Shown: piece after piece, positions 1 to 7,898 of the stretch
How positions within the stretch are numbered: the stretch's first letter is position 1
How the letters are laid out: every line of letters begins with the position of its first letter
Source of the DNA: Collimonas sp. PA-H2
GTDB taxonomy: Bacteria; Pseudomonadota; Gammaproteobacteria; Burkholderiales; Burkholderiaceae_D
DNA length: 64,000 nucleotides
Direction: 5' to 3'
Assembly: GCF_002564105.1 (NCBI RefSeq)
Contig: NZ_PDBX01000001.1
Coordinates: forward strand, 4,154,001-4,218,000
Program-made: the position numbers and the translations under genes
The notes under the pieces: generated by a model
The model's input: only the letters and a program-made list of their open reading frames with translations
Databases searched by the model: none
Told to the model about the DNA's origin: nothing

Positions 1-2
1 TC

Positions 3-521
3 ACCGTCTCGAAAACCCCCGCCTTCGCCGCCGCTGCCCTGGTTTCGCTCAAGGCGCGCTGCGGCGAGAAGGCGGGCGCGCCGTTCACCGCGGCCACCGT
101 GTCGGGCGACAGCCGCCGCTCGTGGACCTGGCCGTGGCGCTGCGCCTTGTTCGCACGGCTGGGAGATGCCGAACGGGCGCAAACGATGCTGCGTGGCCTG
201 CTGACCTATAACACCATGAATAACCTGTTTTGCTCGCACCCTCCGTTCCAGATAGATGGCAACCTGGGCATTTCCGGTGCGGTTGCCGAGATGCTGTTGC
301 AAAGCCATGAGGGCGTCATCGTATTGCTGCCGGCATGTCCCGCCGCCTGGCAGGCCGCGGGCTCATTTACCGGCTTGCGCGCAAGGGGCGGCTACAAGGT
401 CAGCTGCGCCTGGAGCAACGGCGTGGTGACCTCGTACAGCATCATTGCCGACAAGGCGCCTGACAAATCGGCGGTGAAGGTCAGTGTGAATGGCATGGTG
501 AACAATGTTGTTCCTGCATAA
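3..521 (+). CDS. GH95 alpha-L-fucosidase, C-terminal part
   Basis: This is the 3' end of a reading frame that enters from the left edge, so the N-terminus is missing. The visible ~172 residues match the end of glycoside hydrolase family 95. The (alpha/alpha)6-barrel segment includes FQIDGNLG followed by [21 protein letters not shown], and the C-terminal beta domain has [10 protein letters not shown]. The family removes alpha-L-fucose from glycans and is usually exported or periplasmic. In place of the usual GxTGWSRAW segment this copy reads [13 protein letters not shown], a local divergence. No other carbohydrate gene is visible beside it. It ends convergent with yggX, with a perfect hairpin between them. 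Family assignment is fairly secure; activity cannot be judged from a fragment. Confidence 0.8.
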   Translation, partial: TVSKTPAFAAAALVSLKARCGEKAGAPFTAATVSGDSRRSWTWPWRCALFARLGDAERAQTMLRGLLTYNTMNNLFCSHPPFQIDGNLGISGAVAEMLLQSHEGVIVLLPACPAAWQAAGSFTGLRARGGYKVSCAWSNGVVTSYSIIADKAPDKSAVKVSVNGMVNNVVPA

Positions 522-603
522 GTCAGGCCGCAAACCCTGATCAAAGAGGGAGCTTGGATCGGAATGTGAGTTGCGGCAGGGCTGCCGGCGGGAGATGCTG
601 CTG

Positions 604-638
604 CTGCGCCAAAACAAGCAACATTTGTTTTGGCGCAG
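604..638. terminator. Perfect 14-bp stem-loop between convergent genes
   Basis: CTGCGCCAAAACAA (604-617) pairs perfectly with TTGTTTTGGCGCAG (625-638) around a 7-nt loop. It lies between the ends of the fucosidase gene and yggX, which converge. The A/T tract inside the stem gives U-rich 3' arms on both strands, so it may act as a bidirectional terminator. There is no separate T-run. Confidence 0.55.
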
Positions 639-674
639 AGGAGGGCGGGAAGGGAGTTCTTCTGTAAAGCCTGC

Positions 675-947
675 TTATTCCGTTGGCGGCACATAGCCGG
701 TAGCGGCGTCGGCGCCGTCGCCGAAGAAGTGCTTTTCCATCTGCACCGCCAGGTATTTGCGAGCCCGCACATCGGCCAGGTTCAGGCGGTTTTCGTTGAC
801 CAGCATGGTCTGGTGCTTGAGCCAGCCGGCCCAGGCTTCTTTCGAAACGCTCTCATAGATGCGCTTGCCCAGTTCGCCCGGGTAAGGAGGGAAGTCGAGG
901 CCCTCGGCTTCTTTGTCGAGCTTGATGCAATGAATGGTGCGTGCCAT
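675..947 (-). CDS. yggX: Probable Fe(2+)-trafficking protein YggX
   Basis: A 90-residue protein of full family length. It carries the YggX hallmarks: [20 protein letters not shown] at the N-terminus with the conserved Cys7, then [17 protein letters not shown] and [15 protein letters not shown], ending in the typical acidic tail. YggX is a small cytoplasmic protein linked to iron handling and protection of Fe-S clusters against oxidative damage. The start is supported by an AAGGA ribosome site. It lies downstream of argA on the same strand, 94 bp away, an order often seen in Burkholderiales. Confidence 0.95.
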   Translation of the reverse strand: MARTIHCIKLDKEAEGLDFPPYPGELGKRIYESVSKEAWAGWLKHQTMLVNENRLNLADVRARKYLAVQMEKHFFGDGADAATGYVPPTE

Positions 948-1041
948 GGTTTTTCCTTGTAGATGATGCGAGCCCGGGCAACAGGCTCACTAATAAGATC
1001 AATAGATTGGAGGATGGTTCGACTGGCGCCTGATCTTGATT

Positions 1042-2361
1042 TTAAAGAGTCTTGATCAATACCAGCGATTTTCGTTGCCAGTTATACATGTGCTGGCGGT
1101 CCTTGGGCAGGTCGTCGACCGTGGCGTGGACGAAGCCGCGCCGCAGGAACCAGTGCGAAGTACGGGTGGTCAGCACGAACAGCTTGCTGAAGCCCGCCGC
1201 GCGGGCGCGGCTTTCCATATGCTTGAGGATGCGCTCGCCGTCGCCTTGCGCCTGCACTTCCGGATTGACGGTGAGGCAAGCCATTTCCGCCATGCGTTCC
1301 GACGGGAAGGGATACAGCGCGGCACAGCCGAAGATCACGCCGTCATGCTCGATCACCGAGAAGTAATGAATTTCGCGCTCGATCAGTTCGCGGCCGCGCT
1401 TGACCAGCGTGCCGTCGGCTTCCAGCGGTTCGATCAGCTTCAGGATGCCGCCGACGTCTTCAATCGTGGCTTCGCGCAGGCTTTCCAGGTTTTCGTAGGA
1501 AATCATGGTGCCCACGCCATCGTGGGTAAACAGTTCCAGCAATACCGAGCCGTCGGTGGCGAAGGGCACCACGTGGGCGCGCGGCACGCCGGCATTACAG
1601 GCCTTGATGGCGTGCTGCAGGTAGAAGGCGGAATCGGCCGGCAGGCAGCCGCTGTCCAGCACGGCTTGCGCCTGGTGCGAAGACAGTTCACGGATTTCAG
1701 TCTCGCCGGCATCCTTCATCAGCGGCGTTTCGCTGATGAAGATCAATTTTTCGGCACGGAGGGAAATCGCCGCTGCGACAGCCACGTCTTCCATGGTCAG
1801 ATTGAATGCTTCGCCGGTCGGCGAGAAGCCCAGCGGCGACAGCAGCACCAGGCCGCCGGCGTTCAGGATCGGATGGATGGTGTCGTAGTCGATCTTACGC
1901 ACCACGCCGGTCAGCTGCAGGTCGGCGCCATCAATCACGCCGAGCGGACGGGCAGTGACAAAATTGCCGGAAATGATACGGATGGCCGCATGCGCCATCG
2001 GCGTGTTGGGCAAGCCCTGGCTAAATGCGGCTTCGATATCCAGGCGCAGTTCGCCGGCCGCTTCCTTGGCGCATTCGAGGGCGGCGATGTCGGTGATGCG
2101 CAAGCCGTTGTGAAAGCGCGCTTCGACATTGCGCAGCGCCAGCTGCTCTTCCACCTGCGGCCGCGAGCCGTGCACGATGACTACCTTGATGCCAAGCGCA
2201 TGCAGCAGCGACAGATCCTGTGCCAGCACCGGCAGCGCGCCGGCGGTCACCAGTTCGCCCGGAAAGGCGACCACAAAGGTCTTGCCGCGGAAGGCATGGA
2301 TATACGGCGCGACAGAGCGCAGCCATTCTACGAATTCATTGGGGTTTTCCATGCCGCACAT
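1042..2361 (-). CDS. argA: Amino-acid N-acetyltransferase (N-acetylglutamate synthase)
   Basis: A 439-residue protein with the classical two-domain ArgA architecture. The N-terminal amino-acid-kinase fold (about 25-270) has GKTFVVAFPGELV and VIVHGSRPQVEEQL. The C-terminal GNAT domain (about 290-439) has CLTVNPEVQAQGDGERIL and ends in WFLRRGFVHATVDDLP. It acetylates glutamate with acetyl-CoA, the first step of arginine biosynthesis in the cytoplasm, and the family is normally feedback-inhibited by arginine. Length and motif order are standard. argH lies elsewhere in the window (44.8 kb), so the arginine genes are scattered. The long frame on the opposite strand is a codon-bias shadow. Confidence 0.96.
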   Translation of the reverse strand: MCGMENPNEFVEWLRSVAPYIHAFRGKTFVVAFPGELVTAGALPVLAQDLSLLHALGIKVVIVHGSRPQVEEQLALRNVEARFHNGLRITDIAALECAKEAAGELRLDIEAAFSQGLPNTPMAHAAIRIISGNFVTARPLGVIDGADLQLTGVVRKIDYDTIHPILNAGGLVLLSPLGFSPTGEAFNLTMEDVAVAAAISLRAEKLIFISETPLMKDAGETEIRELSSHQAQAVLDSGCLPADSAFYLQHAIKACNAGVPRAHVVPFATDGSVLLELFTHDGVGTMISYENLESLREATIEDVGGILKLIEPLEADGTLVKRGRELIEREIHYFSVIEHDGVIFGCAALYPFPSERMAEMACLTVNPEVQAQGDGERILKHMESRARAAGFSKLFVLTTRTSHWFLRRGFVHATVDDLPKDRQHMYNWQRKSLVLIKTL

Positions 2362-2516
2362 TATATACAGGACGTGGTATTGACTGCAGGGATTCGATAG
2401 TTTGGCGCCAATTTTATCGCCGGCGGCCTGGACAGGCTGGATGGCGCTGCGTGAACAGGGGCAAGACTTGTCTGCGCACTGGCCCGGAATCCCGCCTGCA
2501 ATGCGATAATCCGGCC

Positions 2517-3020
2517 ATGATAAATACGATTACTGTGGAATTTGAGCCCGCCGATGTGCAACAGCTGTTGCAGCACGCAGAGGCGGCGACGGAACACCTG
2601 CCCTGCATGGGCGACCAGTTTGTCGCCAAATATTACGAGGGCGGCAAAGTGATCACCAAGAACGACTGGCCGGACGTCAGCCGGCTGGACCTGGCCAAGA
2701 TCCCGCCAGCCCTGTTCATGGTCAACGATTCATTTCTCATGAGCAATGGCATCGCCGCCGAGCAAGCCGTGGCCTGTATCTACAAGAACGGTCACATCCC
2801 TTCCGACCAGCAGAACGAAAGCGATGCCTTCGCCCTCGGTTCGGAGGAATTGCCGACGGTGACCAGGATACTGGCCAGGGATTTTGCCGGCATCGAGACT
2901 GCGCACAAGGTGAGGATCACCTTCCTGCATGACCCGCGCAAAGGGCCGGTGGTCACGCTGGAACTGGTGAATCCGGCGAATGAGGCGCCGGATATCCGGA
3001 TAGTCAACCGGCGTCCATAA
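2517..3020 (+). CDS. Conserved hypothetical protein
   Basis: A 167-residue soluble-looking protein that I do not recognise. It begins MINTITVEFEPADVQQLLQHAE and has no signal peptide or membrane segment. There is no cysteine pair or nucleotide-binding motif; the composition is that of an ordinary small alpha/beta protein. The ATG at 2517 was chosen because the upstream extension of the frame overlaps the argA promoter and start and reads like non-coding sequence. No clear Shine-Dalgarno sequence precedes this ATG. It is divergent from argA and convergent with the CusF-like gene. Confidence 0.7.
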   Translation: MINTITVEFEPADVQQLLQHAEAATEHLPCMGDQFVAKYYEGGKVITKNDWPDVSRLDLAKIPPALFMVNDSFLMSNGIAAEQAVACIYKNGHIPSDQQNESDAFALGSEELPTVTRILARDFAGIETAHKVRITFLHDPRKGPVVTLELVNPANEAPDIRIVNRRP

Positions 3021-3035
3021 GACCGCGATCCTGGC

Positions 3036-3383
3036 TTATTCCGCCGCCAGCTCCAGGCTGACGATGGTCAAGGCACCATCCACCTTGTCGACCGCAAACC
3101 TGATCTTGTCGCCCGTCTTGAACTGTTCCAGCATGGCCGGATCGCCGGCCTTGAACAGCATGGTCATGGCGGGCATGCCGAAGTTGGGGATTTCATCGTG
3201 CTTGATGGTGATCTTGCCGTTGCCGGTATCGACCTTGCGGATTTCTCCGGCGACCATGGGCAGCGCGGTTTCGTCGGCTGGCGTGGTTTGCACTTCCTTG
3301 GCGTCGCTGGCGCTTGCCATGCTGCTAAGAGGGATGCCGACGATCAGGGTGGTGAGAATGACGAATATTTGCAAGTATTGCAT
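3036..3383 (-). CDS. CusF-like periplasmic copper-binding protein
   Basis: A 115-residue protein with a signal peptide (about residues 1-26, ending SMASA). It has a CusF-type OB-fold domain: GEIRKVDTGNGKITIKHDEI, then the methionine motif MPAMTM, then TGDKIRFAVDKVDG. In CusF a His and two Met residues bind Cu(I) or Ag(I) and pass the ion to an efflux complex. The family's stacking Trp before the Met pair is absent here; the sequence is NFGMPAMTM. It is the most distal gene of the copper cluster on this strand, separated by 231 bp from the cupredoxin gene, so it may have its own promoter. No CusA or CusB gene is visible. Confidence 0.85.
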   Translation of the reverse strand: MQYLQIFVILTTLIVGIPLSSMASASDAKEVQTTPADETALPMVAGEIRKVDTGNGKITIKHDEIPNFGMPAMTMLFKAGDPAMLEQFKTGDKIRFAVDKVDGALTIVSLELAAE

Positions 3384-3614
3384 GATCTTGATCCTTTCAA
3401 ACTGAAGTGTTCGGTGTGTTCAATTTGGCATGTTGACATCGCTTATGCCGGGGGATGGCTGAGAATACTCTCGCTGTTTTACCCTATATGCGGCCGCCCG
3501 AGCGCTTATCAAGCGCCGCTTCAGAGGTCCATACTCGGCGACCGCAGGCAAAAAGTACCGGCTTTTTACAGCTCGTTACCAAATGTCAAAATGCTATTGC
3601 TTTGGAATTTTTGC

Positions 3615-4106
3615 TCAATTGGACGAGGCTTTGGCGGGCGCGGCGACGATTTTTCCAACCATGCTGGCTTCGTAGTGCCCCGGCTCCAGGCAGGCAAAAT
3701 CCACCGTGCCGGTACGGTCGAACTTCCACACCAGCTCGTCGTTTTTGCCTGGCTCGACCGTCACCTGGTTAGGGTCTTCATGCTCCATCTCCGGCATCTT
3801 GCGCATCAGCGCCGCGTGTTGCGCCAGCTGGGCCGCGCTGCCGATCACCATTTCATGCTTCAGCTTGCCGCTGTTGCTGACCAGGAAGCGTACGGTTTCG
3901 CCTTGCCTGACGCGGATGTCGGCGGGCGTGAAGCGCATGTTGTCGCCCATGTCGATCTTGACGGTGCGCGTGACGTCGACCATCAGGCCGGGCTGGCCGA
4001 TGGCGTCATCGCTGTCGGCGTGATGGTGGCCGGCGTCGGCATGCGCGGCGCCGGCGAAAACCAGTGAAGCGGACCAGAGCAGGGAGATAAAGAGGGAAGT
4101 TTTCAT
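3615..4106 (-). CDS. Cupredoxin-family copper protein
   Basis: A 163-residue exported protein: signal peptide to about residue 23, then a His-rich stretch (GHHHADSD), then one cupredoxin domain. The type-1 copper ligands are visible as His84 (KLKHEMV), Cys139, His144 and Met149 in FACLEPGHYEASM. The protein probably binds copper in the periplasm and may pass electrons or copper to the multicopper oxidase encoded just upstream, 34 bp away in the same orientation. It resembles cupredoxins found next to copA/copB-type resistance genes. Domain assignment is secure; the partner is inferred from position. Confidence 0.88.
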   Translation of the reverse strand: MKTSLFISLLWSASLVFAGAAHADAGHHHADSDDAIGQPGLMVDVTRTVKIDMGDNMRFTPADIRVRQGETVRFLVSNSGKLKHEMVIGSAAQLAQHAALMRKMPEMEHEDPNQVTVEPGKNDELVWKFDRTGTVDFACLEPGHYEASMVGKIVAAPAKASSN

Positions 4107-4140
4107 GGATGACTCCTTTGATTAATAAAAATATAATATT

Positions 4141-5532
4141 CTATTGATGGCGATGTGCGGCAGGCTTGACGACGTTGACGACCGTCTCCTTGTCTGCAGC
4201 GTCTGATGCCGCTGGACGGGGGCTGCCGGCGGCCGGCAAATCGGCAGCTGCGCCTTGCCATTCATAAGCGACGCTGCCGGCTGGCGCGCGATACCAGCCG
4301 GGATCGCGGTAATCGTTGCGCGCCAGTCCGGCCCGCACCTTGACTACGCTGAACATGCCACCCATCTCCAGCGAGCCGTAGGGCCCCTGGCCGCCCATCA
4401 TCGGCAGGGTGTTGTCCGGCAGCGGCATTTCCATTTCGCCCATGGATCCGCCCTTGTCGCCCATCACCATGTAGTCGGGGATCAGCTGGTTGATTTTCTT
4501 CAGCACCGATTTCTGGTCGACCCCGATCATGGTCGGCACCTCGTGGCCCATGGCGTTCATGGTGTGGTGCGATTTGTGGCAATGCAGGGCCCAGTCGCCC
4601 GGCTCGCTGGCGTCGAATTCGATGGCGCGCATCTGGCCGACGGCGATGTCGACGCTGACCTCTGGCCAGCGACTGGCGGGCGGGGTCCAGCCGCCGTCGG
4701 TGCCGCTCACCACGAATTCGTGGCCGTGCAGGTGGATGGGATGGTTGGTCATGGTCAGGTTGCCGACCCGGATGCGGACCCGGTCGTGCTGCCGCACCAC
4801 CAGCGGATCGATGCCGGGAAAGGCGCGGCTGTTCCAGGTCCACAGGTTGAAATCGGTCATTTGATTGACGCGCGGCGTGGCGGCGCCGGGTTCGATATCG
4901 TAGGCATTCAGCAGGAACACGAAATCGCGGTCGACCCGCATGAACGAGGGATCTTTCGGATGGGTGATCCAGAAGCCCATCATGCCCATCGCCATCTGCA
5001 CCATTTCATCGGCATGCGGGTGGTACATGAAAGTGCCGGCGCGCCGCGCCACAAACTCATAGACAAAGGTCTTGCCGGGCTTGATGCCGGGCTGGGTCAG
5101 GCCGGTGACGCCGTCCATGCCGTTGGGCAGGCGCTGGCCGTGCCAGTGCACCGAGGTATGCTCGGGCAGTTTGTTGGTGACGAAAATCCGCACGCGGTCG
5201 CCTTCCACTACTTCGATGGTCGGCCCGGGACTCTGGCCGTTGTAGCCCCACAGATTGGCCTTCATGCCGGGTGCGATCTCGCGCACTACAGGTTCCGCCA
5301 CCAGATGGAATTCCTTGATGCCGTTGTTCATGCGCCAGGGTAGCGTCCAGCCGTTCAGGGTGACCACCGGCTGATAGGGGCGGCCGCTGGCCGGGTTGAG
5401 CGGCGGCTGGGTGCCGGCCTGGGTTTGTATTACGGCTTCGGGCAGGCTGGCGGCGGCGATGCGGCTGACCGCGCCGGCACTGACCGCCAGCGCGGAGCCT
5501 TGCAAAAAGGCGCGTCTCGATAAATGGCTCAT
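4141..5532 (-). CDS. Multicopper oxidase, copper-resistance type
   Basis: A 463-residue protein with a twin-arginine-like leader (SRRAFLQGSALAVSAGA). All four copper-binding motifs of the family are present: HWH (129-131), HPH (171-173), HPIHLHGH (264-271) and HCHxxxHxxxxM (317-328). A methionine-rich segment follows at about 345-395 (MGDKGGSMGEMEMPLPD). Such enzymes oxidise Cu(I) to the less toxic Cu(II) in the periplasm. At 463 residues it is shorter than the ~600-residue PcoA/CopA type. It starts 2 bp after the TolC-like gene and lies 34 bp before the cupredoxin gene, so the three form one transcription unit. Confidence 0.92.
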   Translation of the reverse strand: MSHLSRRAFLQGSALAVSAGAVSRIAAASLPEAVIQTQAGTQPPLNPASGRPYQPVVTLNGWTLPWRMNNGIKEFHLVAEPVVREIAPGMKANLWGYNGQSPGPTIEVVEGDRVRIFVTNKLPEHTSVHWHGQRLPNGMDGVTGLTQPGIKPGKTFVYEFVARRAGTFMYHPHADEMVQMAMGMMGFWITHPKDPSFMRVDRDFVFLLNAYDIEPGAATPRVNQMTDFNLWTWNSRAFPGIDPLVVRQHDRVRIRVGNLTMTNHPIHLHGHEFVVSGTDGGWTPPASRWPEVSVDIAVGQMRAIEFDASEPGDWALHCHKSHHTMNAMGHEVPTMIGVDQKSVLKKINQLIPDYMVMGDKGGSMGEMEMPLPDNTLPMMGGQGPYGSLEMGGMFSVVKVRAGLARNDYRDPGWYRAPAGSVAYEWQGAAADLPAAGSPRPAASDAADKETVVNVVKPAAHRHQ

Positions 5533-5534
5533 GC

Positions 5535-6929
5535 TTATTTTCCTTGTGGATTGGCGCTTGCCGCGCTTTGCGGCGGCTGGTTGACGGGGCCGCCCAGCGC
5601 CAGCTGCATGGCGTTGTCCGCCATCCAGAAATCGCGGCTGGCGTCGATGGCGGCATTCACCGCATTGGCTTGTTCGCGGGCGTCCGCCAGCAGCTCGAAG
5701 ACGCTGGACAGCATGCCGTTGTAGCGCAGCAGATATTCGTCCGAGACGCGCTTGCGCAGCGGCAGCACCTGATCGCGGTAGTGGCGCGCCAGGTCGTAGG
5801 CGCTCTGGTAATCGGCATAGGAAACCCGCACCTGCGATTGCGCGTTCAAGGCGGTTTCCGCCAGCCGCTGCGCGGCTTGCATGTAGATCGCTTCCGATTT
5901 GGCGACGCGCGCGCCGCCCCAGTCGAACAGGGGAATCTCAAGGCTGACCCGGTAGCCGGTTTCGCGCGAGGCGCCCGGTTCGGAATTGTGCAGATAAGCC
6001 AGTTCCAGCACGTTGATGAAACGCGTGGCGCGGTTCAGTCCGAGGGTTTGCTGCAAGCCGTCCACTTCCAGTTTCGCTGCCGCGATATCGAGCCGCTGCG
6101 CCATTGCCAGCTGTTCGCTATCCTGCAAGGAAGGGCGCTGCTTGGGCAGCTCGGGCAGCTGCTGCGGCAGCGTGAATCCGCTTTGCTCGCCGCTCAGGCC
6201 TAGCAGGCGGATCAGTTGTTCCCGCGCCGCCACCGCCAGCTGCCGCGAGCGCGCCAGCTGGGTCACGGCGTCGGCATGAAACGCTTGTTCGCGCGCCAGT
6301 TCCAGCTGATTGAAATTGCCCGCCTTTGCCATTTTCTCAGCGAGTTCGCTGCCGGCAGCGGCGGCGCTTTCAACCTGTTCCTGGTAGCGTACGCTCTGGC
6401 TGGCGGCGACGCTCTGGTAGTAAGCGTTGCGGGTGTCCGCGGCAACTTGCAGGATGCGGTTGGCGGTGTTCAGCTTGCTGACCTGGAATTGCCGGGCTTC
6501 GATGCGGGCAGTCAGCGGCAAGGTCAGCAAGCCCATCACCGCCATGGAAAAACTGCGGTCTATCTTGATGTCGTCGCCGCTGCTAGTACGGCCGAAGCTG
6601 AAGCCGGGATTTGGCAGGCGGTTGGCCTGCACCCAGCTGGCTTCGGCGATGCCCAGCGCTTCATAGTCGGCTTGCAGGCCGCGGTTGTTGAGCAGGGCAA
6701 TCTGCACGACGGCGTCGACCGAGAGCGGTTTTTGCAGCAGTTGCTGCACCATTTGCCGGCTGGCGGCACGCTCTTCATCGGAGCGCGCCCGCGGCGGCGT
6801 CTGGCCCAGGCTGGGCTTGGCGAGCGCGGCGACCTCGCCGAAACCCTGGTCAGGACTCAGGCTGGCGCAACCGGCCAGGACGGCCAGCAGCGCGGCAGGC
6901 AGCACGCGCCTGCGTAAAAAAATGAACAT
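5535..6929 (-). CDS. TolC-family outer membrane lipoprotein
   Basis: A 464-residue outer membrane efflux protein. A lipoprotein signal ends at LAVLAGC (Cys21). The two repeats of the OEP fold are visible, with long coiled-coil helices (for example AIYMQAAQRLAETALNAQSQ). It would form the outer-membrane channel of a tripartite pump. It heads the operon with the multicopper oxidase (2-bp gap) and cupredoxin genes, yet no RND pump or membrane-fusion gene accompanies it here. It may serve a pump encoded elsewhere. Family assignment is secure; the link to copper rests on context. Confidence 0.88.
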   Translation of the reverse strand: MFIFLRRRVLPAALLAVLAGCASLSPDQGFGEVAALAKPSLGQTPPRARSDEERAASRQMVQQLLQKPLSVDAVVQIALLNNRGLQADYEALGIAEASWVQANRLPNPGFSFGRTSSGDDIKIDRSFSMAVMGLLTLPLTARIEARQFQVSKLNTANRILQVAADTRNAYYQSVAASQSVRYQEQVESAAAAGSELAEKMAKAGNFNQLELAREQAFHADAVTQLARSRQLAVAAREQLIRLLGLSGEQSGFTLPQQLPELPKQRPSLQDSEQLAMAQRLDIAAAKLEVDGLQQTLGLNRATRFINVLELAYLHNSEPGASRETGYRVSLEIPLFDWGGARVAKSEAIYMQAAQRLAETALNAQSQVRVSYADYQSAYDLARHYRDQVLPLRKRVSDEYLLRYNGMLSSVFELLADAREQANAVNAAIDASRDFWMADNAMQLALGGPVNQPPQSAASANPQGK

Positions 6930-7076
6930 GGCATCCTCGATAACGAATCAAATGCAGCGCGATGCACCAGCGTTGGCGAGCACGCTCACAGGCGTGTACG
7001 ACGGCTACGGTTGCTGTATCGGCTGTCTGGCAAGCTGCCGCTGCAGGGCATGCAGCAAGAACTTGGAATGACGGCG

Positions 7077-7472
7077 TCAGGCGAGGAGTGAAGGGGGGCG
7101 TTCAGGGTTTTCCGGCGTGTAGCCGACGAAACCCGACAGTGGGAAAACAACAGGATGAATCACAGGCAAAGGCAGCACGGCGGTGAGCGGCGCATTGACC
7201 GGCAGCACGCCAACGCAGCAGGCTGCGCAGGAACTGCATGAAGTGGAGGACTTGTCGTGCGAGGCCGCATGATCGGAATCGCCATGCTGCGCCTGGCCGG
7301 CGTTTTGCGCCTCGGCATGATGATGCGCCATGCCGGCATGGCCGGCGACACTCGCTACGACAGGTTTTTCCTGGCCACAGAAAACCATCGCCGCCGCCGC
7401 ATATCCTTGCAAGGGGATTGCCAGCGCCAACAGCAGTATCAACAGGTTCTTCAGGCGGTTCAGGGAAAACAT
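7077..7472 (-). CDS. DUF2946-like His/Cys-rich exported protein
   Basis: A 131-residue protein with a signal peptide (LLILLLALAIPLQGYAAA). A His/Met-rich stretch follows (GHAGMAHHHAEAQ), then a cysteine cluster CSSCAACC. The C-terminus (FVGYTPENPERPP) resembles the DxPxRPP ending of DUF2946 proteins, often found in copper and other metal resistance loci. The density of His, Met and Cys suggests metal binding in the periplasm. It lies between cueR and the TolC-MCO operon on the same strand, 21 bp downstream of cueR. Function is inferred. Confidence 0.72.
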   Translation of the reverse strand: MFSLNRLKNLLILLLALAIPLQGYAAAAMVFCGQEKPVVASVAGHAGMAHHHAEAQNAGQAQHGDSDHAASHDKSSTSCSSCAACCVGVLPVNAPLTAVLPLPVIHPVVFPLSGFVGYTPENPERPPSLLA

Positions 7473-7493
7473 GGTCTGGATTTTAGCATCGAA

Positions 7494-7898
7494 TTATAAT
7501 TTCGCAAGGCCATCGAGGATCGGGCAATCCGGCCGAGCATCGCCGTGGCAATGGCAGGCCAGCTGCTCCAGCGTGCCCTTCATCGCCTGCAGTTCCTTGA
7601 TCTTGTCGTCCAGTTCGGCGATGTGCGTCAGCGCCAGCTGCTTGACCTTGCTGCTGGGGCGCGACTGGTCCAGCCAGAGGCCGATCAGCTCGGCGATCTG
7701 CTTCATCGAGAAGCCCAGCAGGCGGCCCTGGCGGATAAAGCGCAGCAGGTGCACATCGCGCTCGGCATAGGTGCGATAGCCGGAATCGCTGCGACTGGCG
7801 GCCGGGATCAGGCCGATCTCTTCGTAGTGGCGGATCATCTTGGCCGAGACGCCGGAAGCGCTGGCGGCGTCGCCGATATTTATGGCTTTAGTTGTCAT
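7494..7898 (-). CDS. cueR: MerR-family copper-responsive regulator CueR
   Basis: A 134-residue MerR-family activator. An N-terminal winged helix (about 6-75, with [24 protein letters not shown]) is followed by a dimerisation helix. The C-terminal metal loop [11 protein letters not shown] has Cys117 and Cys125 eight residues apart, as in the Cu(I) site of E. coli CueR (Cys112/Cys120). It should sense cytoplasmic Cu(I) and activate promoters with a 19-bp spacer. Two such promoters are visible, upstream of copA and of copZ. The start overlaps the end of copA by 11 bp, so it is co-transcribed with copA. Confidence 0.93.
   Translation of the reverse strand: MTTKAINIGDAASASGVSAKMIRHYEEIGLIPAASRSDSGYRTYAERDVHLLRFIRQGRLLGFSMKQIAELIGLWLDQSRPSSKVKQLALTHIAELDDKIKELQAMKGTLEQLACHCHGDARPDCPILDGLAKL

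Noticed and set aside
1036..2400. Long open frame (454 codons) opposite argA
   Set aside because: It is the antisense of a clear argA gene and arises from GC-rich codon bias. It has no recognisable domain and a His/Arg/Gln-rich composition typical of shadows.
2220..2516. N-terminal extension of the hypothetical gene at 2517
   Set aside because: It overlaps the start of argA and its upstream region on the other strand and has no protein-like character.
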